7,523 bases of DNA from NCBI GenBank assembly GCA_021787175.1, contig JAJYMF010000434.1, positions 1-7,523 on the forward strand, read 5' to 3'. Position 1 is the stretch's first letter; every line of letters starts with the position of its first letter. Source of the DNA: Pseudomonadota bacterium. Lineage in GTDB: Bacteria; Pseudomonadota; Gammaproteobacteria; Xanthomonadales; Rhodanobacteraceae. The translations under genes and the position numbers were made by a program. Shown here in pieces: positions 1 through 7,523 of the stretch. Below the pieces are notes generated by a model that was not told the DNA's origin, did no database searches, and saw nothing but the letters and a program-made list of their open reading frames with translations.

Positions 1-1506
1 CGAAATACTGTAAAGCCAAATGCGGGACACTACACTAGCCTGTTCGACCCCATCGACCTTTACGTTGGTCACCCCACCTTTCGCGTCATCGCCGACAGAC
101 GTCTGCGCAACGGCGATGTGATAGACGGTTTCCCGGAAGCGGTAGTGAAGCTTGAACCCCGGCCAGCGTGCTGGCAGGCAGGGCGCGACCTGGAGGCGGT
201 CCACTTCCAGACGCAGGCCGAGCAGGGACTCGACGATAAGCCGGTACATCCAGCCGGCCGAGCCGGTGTACCATGTCCAGCCTCCGCGTCCGGCGTGAGG
301 AACGACCGCGTAGACATCCGCCGCCATGACGTAGGGTTCCACCTTGTAGGTGGAGATGGCTTCCTTGGCTTTTGCGTGGTTGACCGGGTTGATCAGGGTG
401 GCCAATTTCCAGGCACGCTGGTGATCGCCCAGGGCGGCGAAGGCCATGGCTGCCCAAATCGCGCCATGGGTGTACTGGCCGCCGTTTTCGCGCACGCCCG
501 GCACATAGCCTTTGATGTAGCCGGGGTCCAGATCGGTCTGATCGAAGGGCGGATCGAGCAACTGGATAAGGGCCGCGTCGCCGCGAACCAGGCGTGCGTC
601 CAGCGACTGCATGGCTTGTCGTGACCGCCCGGCATCGCCCGCACCGGACAGAACCGACCAGCTTTGTGAGATTGAATCGATTTGACATTCGACGTTGTCG
701 GCGGACCCGAGCGGGGTGCCGTCGTCGAACCAGGCGCGTCGATACCAGGCGCCGTCCCAAGCGTGAAGTTCCAGGTTTTCGCGCAGGCGGGTGGCCTCGT
801 CCAGGCAGAATTCGGCGAACTCGGGATCGTCGTTCTGGCGCGCCAGTACGGCGAATTGCCTGAGCACTTCATGGAGGAAGAAGCCCAGCCAGACGCTTTC
901 GCCTTTGCCGCCCATCCCGACGAGGTTCATGCCGTCGTTCCAGTCACCGGAGCCGATCAGCGGCAGGCCACGCTCGCCGTAGCGCAGACCGTGGCGGATG
1001 GCCCGCACGCAATGTCGATACAGGCTCTCCTCCTCGTTGGAACGGCCAGGCAGGTCGAAGTAAGAGTCGTCGTTCGGATCGAGCGGGCGCCCTTCCAGTA
1101 ACGGGACCGATTCCTCCAAAACACCGGTATCGCCGCTGCCCAGCACGTAACGGCAGGTCGCCAGGGCTAGCCACAAGTAATCGTCGGAACAGTGGGTACG
1201 CACGCCCCGTCCAGAAGGCGGGTGCCACCAGTGCTGGACATCGCCTTCGGGGAATTGGCGTCCGGCGCAGAGCAGCAGGTGGGCGCGCAGCAGCCCGGGC
1301 TCGGCGTGCAGCAGCGCCATCGCATCCTGCAACTGGTCGCGGAAACCGAAGGCGCCGCCCGACTGGTAATAGCCGCTGCGCGCCCACATCCTGCAGGCCA
1401 GGGTCTGGTACAGGAGCCAGCCGTTGCTCAGCACGTTGATCGCCTGGTCCGGCGTTTCCACCTGCACCGCCCCCAGGGTGTGGTTCCAGTACTGCCAGAC
1501 CGCTTC
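1..1506 (-). other. GH94 phosphorylase barrel and C-terminal beta domain, partial
   Basis: Residues about 2006-2507. The (alpha/alpha)6 barrel shows GGAFGFRDQLQDAMAL, WWHPPSGRGVRTHCSDDYLW, LIGSGDWNDGMN with the expected general acid D2196 (936..934), the YTHGAIW motif (H2352 at 468..466) and GGWTWYTGSAGWMYR (T2419 at 267..265); in GH94 structures the last two regions line the phosphate site. The C-terminal strands include LEVDRLQVAPCLP and the PGFKLHYRF segment. Known role of this domain in Brucella Cgs: phosphorolysis of beta-1,2-glucan to control chain length and so ring size. All key motifs are intact. The stop codon lies beyond the left edge, and the last roughly 20 residues do not look like the usual family ending. 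Confidence 0.92.
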
Positions 1507-4500
1507 CAAGGCGCGCCGCGCGGCATCGCTGCCGCGGCAGCGATGCACCAGACGATTGACCTCCGCGCTGCCCGGCGTGCCGGCCAGGCCGAGCCGGAAG
1601 ATGATTTCGCGTTCCTCGCCGTCGCCCAGTTCGAATCCGACCTGGAGCGCGCCGCAGGGGTCAAGGCCGCTGCCCGCTTTGCCGGACAGGTGATTGCGGC
1701 CCAATGCCGCCGGATTCGCCAGGCTGCCGTTGCGGCCGATGAACTCGGCGCGATCGCAGGTGGCGGTGCGATTGGCGTCGTCGACGTCAAAGAAGGCGAC
1801 CCGCCCGGGAAACTCGCTGTTGTACGCATTGCGTGCGTAGAGCGCGCCGTTGTAGGGATCGACTTCGGTACTCACGTGCATGGCGGTCTTCGGCCGTAGG
1901 TCACCGAGGACCCATTCCACGTAGCCGGTGGCGGACAGCCGGCGTGGTCGCCCGGACTCGTTGCGGACCGTGAGCCTGGAGAATTTGACCGCCATGTCGG
2001 TCGCGACATAGACCCACAGTTCGGAGCGGATGCCGGCCTCGGCGTGTTCGAACACGCTGTAGCCGAAACCGTGGCGGCTGACGTATGGCGTAGCGCCGCG
2101 CCTGGGCAGCGGCGTGGGCGACCAGAACTGGCCGGTCTCCTCGTCGCGCAGGTAGAAGACCTCGCCGCTGGCGTCGGAAACTGGGTCGTTGTGCCAGGGC
2201 GTGAGGCGGAACTCGTGCGCGTTCTCGCCCCAGGTATAGGCTTGGCCGCACTCCGAGACGACGCTGCCGAAGCCTGCATTGGCCAGCACGTTGACCCACG
2301 GCGCCGGGGTGACGAGGCCGGGCGTGGTGGTGATGACGTACTCGCGTCCATCCCGCGTGAAGCCGCCGATACCGTTACCGAGGATCAGGTCGCGCGGCGC
2401 CGTGCTGGGAACGATCGCCTCGTCCTGCCAGGGCCGGCTTGGGACCAGGCGCGGCACCCGTATTGCCGGTACCTCGGGTCGGTTGAGTTGCTCCGCCAAC
2501 GTGCCCCGGCTGTCGCTGAGGATGACGCGGGCAACGGCCTGGAACAGGATGCGGTCTTCGTCCGATATCTGCTCCGCCGAGCGTATGAAGATACCGCCCG
2601 GGCGGTCGATCGTCTGGCTTTCCAGGCCCACCGCGACCAGGCCCAGGATCTGGTCCTGCAAAGCCCTCCTGTAGCCGGCGTGATCTTCGTTCCAGATCAC
2701 CAGATCCACTGCCAGTCCCTTCAGGCGCCAGTACGCGTGGGCCTGGATGAGCTGGCGCACCAGCTCGATGTTGGCCAGGTCGGCGATGCGCAACAGCACG
2801 ATGGGCAAATCGCCCGAGAGCGCGTAGCCCCAGAGCCCGGATTGTCCGCGCCGGTTGCGCAGCAGCACGCTGCTCTCGGCGCGCAGGGTGGCATGGGCAT
2901 GGATGACCGAGCTCGCCAGGTGGCGATAGAGCTGCGCGTCAGCCTCGCTGGCGTTGATCTGCCGCAGCACCACTTGGGCGTGGGTCCAGGCCAGCTCGAA
3001 GACGCGGTCGGCCAGCCGGCGATCCCGATATTTCTCGATCAGGGCGAGTGCCGCAGCGCGGCTCTCGCCAACGCCGTAGACCAGGTCAACGCTGGCCGAC
3101 TGATCCGGTTCCAGGGTGATGCGGCAGCGGATGGCGAAGATCGGATCGAGCACCGAACCCTGGCTGCCGGACAGAACGCCGTCCGCGTCCAACGCCTGAG
3201 GAGCGACAGCGTTGCGGCCACGGCCGAGGAAGCGGGCACGGTCGGTCTCGTAAGAAATCCCGTCGCTCTCGGTATCGTGCACGGCCAACAGGTGGAACAT
3301 TCTGGGTGTCGCTTCGTCGGATGAGCGGGGACGGCGGGTGCAGAGCAGCGCCTGGTGGCGCTCAAGGATCTCAGTCTGGATGAACAGCTTGCTGAACGCC
3401 GGGTGCATCGCGTCGGCGGCGGCAGGCGCCAGTACGACTTCCGCGTAGCTGGTGATCTCAATCGTCCGCGTTCTGCCGGAGTGGTTGGTAATGCGCACCC
3501 GACGCAGTTCGATGTCATCTTCCGGCGAGACGACGATGTCGGTATGGGTTTCAAACCGGAACTCCCGACCGTGATCGCGGCGGCGGAATTCGGCGCGCCC
3601 CTCCGAGAAGATGGCCTCGTAGTGATCGGCGTGACGCAGGGTCGGCTGGTGTGCCGTGGACCAGATTTCGCCGCTCTCGACGTCGCGCAGGTAGGCGAAT
3701 GTGCCCCATGCGTCGCGGGTGCTGTCCTCGAGCCAGCGGGTCGCCGCGAGGTCCCGCCAGCGACTGTAACCGCCGCCAGCGTGGCTGATCATGACGTGAT
3801 AGTGACCGTTGGACAGCAGTTGCGCCTCGGGCATCGGTGAATCTGGGTTGGTCAGTACGCGGATCGGCATTTCCAGGCTGGTCGCGCTCGCGTGCATGTC
3901 GGTCCGCTCGGCCGCATGCGTATACAACGCCGAGACTCTAGGGATGCGCTCCTGCAGCAACAGCAGGGTCGCCTGGAAGAGCGGATCGGAGCTGAAGTAT
4001 CTCTGCATCGGCTGGTCCCGCAGCAGATATGCCAGAGCAAGCAGACTCATACCTTGGTGATGGGTCATGTAGGAGCGCACCACGGCATGGGATTCGCCGC
4101 GCCGCTGCCGCGCCGGAGTGTAGTCGATGGCCTCGTAAAAGCCGAACCCACCTTCCGCGCCCTCGGCGGCAAGCCGCTGCATGTTCAGGCAGGCCGCCTC
4201 CGGCGCCACCATCAGCGCCATCACGCTGGCATAAGGCGCGATCACCCGCTCATCGGCGAGACCGCGCATCAGGCCCAGGCCGGGCACCCCGAAGGCGCGA
4301 TACTGATAGTTGAATTGCACGTCGATTGCGTTGTAGCCGGATTCCGACATGCCCCAGGGCAGGCCGCACTGCTGTCCGTATTCGATCTGGCGCGCCACGG
4401 CCGCCCGGGTCGTCTGGTCGAGCAGCGTGTTCGCATAGTTCGGCATCACCAGTTGCGGCATCAGGTATTCGAACATCGAGCCGCTCCAGGACAACAGGGT

Positions 4501-7500
4501 CGGCTCGCCGCCGGTCGAGGTCAGCAAGCGCCCGAGGGCGAACCAGCTCTCCTGCGGAAGTTGACCCTGAGCGATGGCGACGAATACGGTGAGGCGCGCT
4601 TCCGACGCCAGCAGATCGTAATACCCGGCGTCACGTCGTCGCTCGTCGACGTTATAGCCGATGCTGAACAGACGCGCGGTCTTGTCGTAGAGGAAACCGA
4701 ATTCCATTTCGGCGAATTCACCAGCCAGCAGGACCAGGCGCTGGATGTCAGCGGCGCGGGCCTGGGCCCGTTCGCTGCCCAGCTCGACGTCCCGCCGCAA
4801 AGCAGCACGCCAGGCTTCCTGCGCGGGCGTGGTGGCGGTCGGCAATCCGTCGAGACGCGCCGACACTGTCATCCCGAGTCCGGCCAGCGTGCGCAAAGTC
4901 GGGATGTCCAGGACTTCAGACAACCCATTGACGGCTTCGGGCGCATCCGGCAGCGCACTCCACGGCGCCATAAACGCAAGTTCGCCCAGCATGGCCTGGC
5001 ATTGCCGGACCAATGCATGTGCCCACCAGCGCGCCTGTTCATTGGACCCGTCGGGCAAATCGGCGTGGATGGCTTCGGCCGACCGAGTCAATTGCTCCAG
5101 CCGCCGGCGTACCGCCACGAGCGAGTCGGGCGACTGGCCACGGGCGAATTCGTTCGTATCCCGATAGTGCTCCCGAAACCGAGCCCGCGTGGCCGGTGCA
5201 CGGTCGCCTGCGGCCGCCTCGAGTATCCCAAAGGTGTCGCTCAGGCCATCCAGCCAGCGCGGCCCAGGGATCGGCCTGTCGAGCAGCGCAATCAGACCTG
5301 GCCGCAAGGTCAGCAGGTGGCCCGCCAGGTTGCCGCTATCCACGGTCGAGATGTAGGCCGGGTGCAGCGGCCGCAGCGACAAGGTGTCGTACCAGTTGTA
5401 GAAATGCCCGCGGTGGCGTTCCAGTCCCGCCATCGTCTCCAGGGTGCGCGCGGTGCGCTCGATCAGTTGCCCGGTCGGGATGTAGCCGAAGTCGTGGGCG
5501 GCCAGGTTCGCCAGCAGCGACAGGCCCATGTTGGTCGGCGAGGTACGGTGTGCCAACCCGGCGGTGCGGTATTCCTGATAGTTGTCCGGCGGCAGCCAGT
5601 GGTCTTCCGGACCGACGAAGGTCTCGAAGAAGGCCCAGGTCTTGCGTGCGATCCCGCCGAGGAAAAGCGTTTGCCCAGCACTCAGCGGGACCTCGTGGCG
5701 CACGAGTGGCCGGCTGAGCCACCAGGCTATCGCCGGCGAGATTAGCCAAAGGAAGAGGATGGGACCGGCCAGGAGCAGCGTGCCCGGAGCAGACACCGCC
5801 AGGTAGATGGCGGTGCCGGCTGCGAGCGCGGGGGCGAACCCCATGGCCTGGAACGAAGCGGCGAGATCGCTGCGGCTCGATCGCTCCTGGTCGCCGGAAG
5901 CATTCCATTGCAGCAGGCGCTTGTGCGAAATTAGCATGCGCCAGAGGGTACGCAGGACCGCATTCAGGCTGTAGAACGCCTCGTACGGCAGTGTCGTCAG
6001 GGCAAAGACCGCCTGAACCAGGCGCCGGCCGGCGGTCCGGGCGCTGGCCGCAAGATGCTGGCCCAGATGCATGTCGTCGGGTTTGCGTACCAGGTCCAGC
6101 AGGGTGGCCAGCAGTGGTGGGATCAGGAGGACACTGAGCAGCGCCGCAGTCCATAATGTGGCGGCTGAAAGCGCCGTCCAGCCCAGCAACAGGAGCAGCG
6201 TCAACGCGGTCGGCACCAGGCTGCGGCGCAGGTTGTCGAACAATTTCCAGCGCGACAGCAAAGATAGCGGATTGCGACCAAGCCGGCCGTCGGGACTGCG
6301 CAGCCACGGCAGCAGCCAGCCGACAAGCTGCCAGTCGCCGCGGATCCAGCGATAGCGGCGGTTGACGTCGGCGCCGTAGCGAGCCGGGTATTCCTCATAC
6401 AATTGCACGTCGCTCAGTAGTCCTGCACGGGCGTAACAGCCCTCAAGCAGGTCGTGGCTGAGGATGCGGTTGTCGCGGAAGCGGTGCTGGGTCGCTTGCT
6501 CGAAGGCCTCGACCTCGTAGATGCCCTTGCCGATGAACGAGCCTTCCTGGAAGACGTCCTGATAGACATCGGAGACGGCGCGAGTGTAGGGATCGATGCC
6601 GGGCTCAGCGCCATTGAGTCGAGCGTAGCGCGACAGCAGGGTATCAGGCAGGCTTGCACTCACCCGCGGCTGCAGGATGCCGTAGCCGTCTACGACCCGC
6701 CCCAGGTCCGGGTCGTAGCGCGGGCGATTGAGCGGGTGCGCCATGGCGCCGACAAACTGACGCGCGGCGTCGCGCGGCAGTTGTGTGTCGCTGTCCAGGG
6801 TGATCACATATTTGACCGTGGCGAGCGGTTCCGTGGCGCCGACCAGCAGCGAAAAGCCGTCGCGCTTGCCCTCTCGCAGCAGGGCATTCAGGTCCGCCAG
6901 CTTGCCGCGCTTGCGCTCGTAACCCATCCAGATTCCGTCGTGGGAATTCCAACGGCGCGGGCGATGCAAAAGAAAGAAGACATCGTTCCGGCCCTCGGCG
7001 TAGCGCGCATTCAAGGCTTCGATCCGCTCCCGGGCCAGCTGCAGCAGTGGCGCATCCTCGGCCAGGGTTTCCTCGGCAGCGTCGCGCAAGTCAGTCAGCA
7101 GAGCGAAATGCAGATTCGCATCGCGATTGGCCAGGAAGCGGACTTGCAGCGCCTCGACCAGACTCTCGATGTTATGCGAGCTGGTCAGCATGGTCGGCAC
7201 CACCACCAGGGTGCGTGCTTCCGGCGGGATGCCGGTGGAGAAATCCATGCGCGGCAAAGGATGCGGAGAGGTCAGAAGGGTGGTCAGCCAGTTAACGACC
7301 TCGGACGCGAGCTGGCTGCCGGCCGCCAAGGCGAGGAGTCCGAGCGCAAGCAGCACCCAGTCCGCCACGCGACCCCGCGCTTCGGCAAGGAGGCCGGCTG
7401 CCAGGAGCAGCGTGAGCAGCTGGATTGCGCCCAGATATAGCCATAGCGGCGACCGGCCCGCGCTGCGTCGAAAGCTTGCGACCAACGGCAAGCGGATCGC

Positions 7501-7523
7501 CATGTCCCTTTCCAGCTCTTGCC
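1..7523 (-). CDS. ndvB: Cyclic beta-1,2-glucan synthase (GT84-GH189-GH94), partial at both ends
   Basis: Membrane enzyme that polymerises glucose from UDP-glucose into beta-1,2-glucan, adjusts chain length and closes the ring; the product acts in the periplasm in osmotic adaptation and in host interaction in rhizobia and Brucella. Seen: about 2507 codons with no stop. Key motifs, in one register throughout, are LDSDTQ (D243, D245), SHDLLEG (E360), RWIRGDWQ (D396), WGMSESGY (E1060), THHQGM (H1154), GDWNDGMN (D2196), YTHGAIW (H2352) and WYTGSAGW (T2419). Known: Brucella Cgs is about 2867 residues, with essential Asp624, Asp626, Glu743 and Asp776 as I recall; the spacing 243/245/360/396 fits these. 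By that alignment roughly 380 N-terminal residues lie beyond the right edge, and the left edge is close to the natural C-terminus. The Met codon at 7503..7501 is therefore internal. No frameshift or in-frame stop was found. ndvB, chvB and cgs are names for the same family; I chose ndvB. Family assignment is very secure; the host species is unknown. Confidence 0.96.
1507..2388 (-). other. Second GH94-type beta-supersandwich module
   Basis: Residues about 1712-2005. The segment begins LILGNGIGGFTRDGREYVI and continues ANAGFGSVVSECGQAYTW (N1748 at 2280..2278), ENAHEFRLTPWHNDP, YLRDEETGQFWS (Y1790), HGFGYSVFEH and YVEWVLGDLR. These are hallmark strings of the substrate-binding beta domain directly upstream of the catalytic barrel in GH94 enzymes and in NdvB proteins. 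The module is complete and in frame with the barrel that follows. Confidence 0.9.
2389..3051 (-). other. Helical segment after first supersandwich, probable degenerate GH94 barrel
   Basis: Residues about 1491-1711, predicted largely helical, with conserved-looking features LAWTHAQVVLRQIN, SGLWGYALSGDLPIVLLRI and AYWRLKGLAVDLVIWNEDH. Its place after a supersandwich, and a loose resemblance to the early helices of the catalytic barrel, suggest a shortened, non-catalytic copy. It contains nothing like the GDWNDG acid motif or the HG and TG phosphate-site motifs of the real barrel. Its job is probably structural, linking the cyclisation and phosphorolysis modules. The homology to the barrel is inference; the helical nature and lack of the catalytic motif are seen. 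Confidence 0.6.
3052..3849 (-). other. First GH94-type beta-supersandwich module
   Basis: Residues about 1225-1490. The segment starts around QLLSNGHYHVMISHAGGGYS, continues through the strand-turn motif YLRDVESGEIWS (Y1277 at 3693..3691) and includes ITNHSGRTRTIEI. It aligns by eye with a second, downstream copy (N1238 with N1748, Y1277 with Y1790). It resembles the N-terminal supersandwich of GH94 phosphorylases (PF06165 type), which contributes to substrate binding. Two copies are a recognised feature of the cyclic glucan synthase family. No catalytic residue is expected here. Confidence 0.85.
4027..5691 (-). other. Glycoamylase-like / GH189 cyclisation domain
   Basis: Residues about 611-1165. 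The N-terminal part has features such as PDNYQEY, RTSPTNMGLSLLA and the STVDSGNLAGHL segment; the C-terminal part matches the glycoamylase-like family (PF10091). It includes YDLLASEAR, SWSGSMFEYLMP (E1018), LPWGMSESGYNA (E1060), YQYRAFGVPGLGL, GGFGFYEAIDYT (E1130) and YMTHHQGMS (H1154, H1155). A middle domain of this kind from a Thermoanaerobacter homologue was assigned to GH189 and shown to close the ring by transglycosylation. E1018, E1060 and E1130 are conserved-looking acidic residues in carbohydrate-pocket contexts, but I cannot map them reliably onto the published catalytic residues. The domain's length is near that of the characterised construct (just under 600 residues). Confidence 0.87.
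5716..6216 (-). other. Second transmembrane block (about four helices)
   Basis: Residues about 436-602. Two closely spaced hydrophobic helices come first: about 436-454 (VPTALTLLLLLGWTALSAA) and about 456-475 (rich in L, ending IPPLLATLL). A moderately hydrophobic or amphipathic stretch with many aromatics and arginines follows at about 500-531, which may lie along the membrane. Two further helices are at about 562-577 and 581-602 (including GPILFLWLISPAIAWWL). This block anchors the GT84 domain and separates it from the carbohydrate-active modules downstream. The helix count is by eye; the segment at 500-531 is the uncertain one. Confidence 0.78.
6232..7221 (-). other. GT84 glycosyltransferase domain (chain synthesis)
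   Basis: Residues about 101-430 of the synthase. The domain opens with a hydrophobic strand, TLVVVPTML (residues 104-112), typical of the first strand of GT-A folds. The metal/nucleotide-sugar motif is LDSDTQ, with D243 and D245 at 6795..6787. The acidic SHDLLEG motif (D357, E360) lies at 6453..6442, and RYRWIRGDWQ (D396 at 6336..6334) is the family version of the QxxRW motif. These correspond in order and near-identical spacing to the four acidic residues reported as essential in Brucella Cgs. The conserved GIYEVEAF segment at about residues 334-340 lies between them. Known role: inverting transfer of glucose from UDP-glucose to the growing beta-1,2-glucan on the cytoplasmic side. All expected catalytic residues are present, so the domain should be active. 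Confidence 0.92.
7306..7446 (-). other. Membrane segment pair preceding the GT84 domain
   Basis: Part of the glucan synthase. Residues about 26-46 (starting LWLYLGAIQLLTLLLAAGLL) and about 54-72 (WVLLALGLLALAAGSQLA) are two hydrophobic stretches separated by a short charged loop (EARGRVAD), so they read as a helical hairpin. A basic stretch (FRRSAGR, residues 17-23) precedes the first helix, compatible with a cytoplasmic side by the positive-inside rule. In characterised homologues the glycosyltransferase domain is cytoplasmic and flanked by membrane helices, and this arrangement fits. Boundaries are by eye. Confidence 0.8.

Noticed and set aside
86..872. Overlapping small frames on both strands near the left end
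   Set aside because: All overlap the conserved GH94 catalytic motifs of the synthase frame in other phases, and none has recognisable domains.
2044..3324. Plus-strand open frame of 426 codons
   Set aside because: Also in antisense register with the real frame and opposite conserved supersandwich coding. No domain or convincing ribosome binding site was seen.
3892..5745. Plus-strand open frame of 617 codons
   Set aside because: It is exactly in register with the minus-strand codons, where antisense stops arise only from TTA, CTA or TCA sense codons, which are rare in this GC-rich gene. The translation is low-complexity (rich in R, G, A, H, Q) with no recognisable domain, while the opposite strand encodes the conserved GH189 domain.
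5336..6307. Minus-strand open frame of 323 codons in a different phase
   Set aside because: Out of phase with the synthase frame and overlapping its membrane block and the start of GH189. Its R/P/A-rich translation is typical of a frame-shifted reading of GC-rich coding DNA.
6454..7440. Plus-strand open frame of 328 codons
   Set aside because: In antisense register, opposite the GT84 domain with its DxD motif. The translation shows no recognisable family.
7501..7503. ATG near the right edge as the gene start
   Set aside because: The frame is open upstream of it to the window edge, and comparison with the family predicts roughly 380 more N-terminal residues. I see no good Shine-Dalgarno sequence in the few bases available.
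1..7523. Search for tRNA/rRNA genes, CRISPR arrays, insertion sequences, terminators and promoters
   Set aside because: The whole window is coding. I saw no direct-repeat arrays, terminal inverted repeats or hairpin-plus-T-run structures convincing enough to report.

Overview
The window lies entirely inside one very large protein-coding gene on the minus strand. Reading the reverse complement with codons on positions 3k+1 to 3k+3 gives about 2507 consecutive codons without a stop, from the right edge (7521) to the left edge (1). Neither the true start nor the stop is in the window. The protein is recognisable along its whole length as a cyclic beta-1,2-glucan synthase (NdvB/ChvB/Cgs family), a multidomain inner-membrane enzyme that makes periplasmic cyclic osmoregulated glucans. 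Residue numbers in this annotation count from the first complete codon (7521..7519 = residue 1).

Layout in the direction of translation (right to left): a membrane segment pair (about 7446-7306); a GT84 glycosyltransferase domain with GT2-like acidic motifs (about 7221-6232); a second membrane block of about four helices (about 6216-5716); a glycoamylase-like GH189 domain, the cyclisation module (about 5691-4027); a first GH94-type beta-supersandwich (about 3849-3052) followed by a helical segment that looks like a degenerate, non-catalytic barrel (about 3051-2389); a second supersandwich (about 2388-1507); and the catalytic GH94 phosphorylase barrel with its C-terminal beta domain (about 1506 to the left edge). 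By analogy with characterised homologues, the GT84 part builds the linear beta-1,2-glucan from UDP-glucose, the GH94 part trims it by phosphorolysis to set ring size, and the GH189 part closes the ring by transglycosylation.

The DNA is GC-rich (about two thirds G+C in a line I counted) and the codon third positions are GC-biased. Together with this gene family this suggests a Gram-negative proteobacterium. I cannot place it more precisely: the family is classic in Rhizobiales (Rhizobium, Agrobacterium, Brucella) but also occurs in beta- and gammaproteobacteria.

There is no intergenic DNA in the window, so no promoter, ribosome binding site, terminator, RNA gene, mobile element or CRISPR array is called. 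Many other open frames exist on both strands, some over 400 codons, but I read them as shadows of this one gene. I see no previously undescribed system. The points most worth a second look are the internal duplication of the GH94-type unit and the divergent, lower-GC last 20 codons at the left edge.
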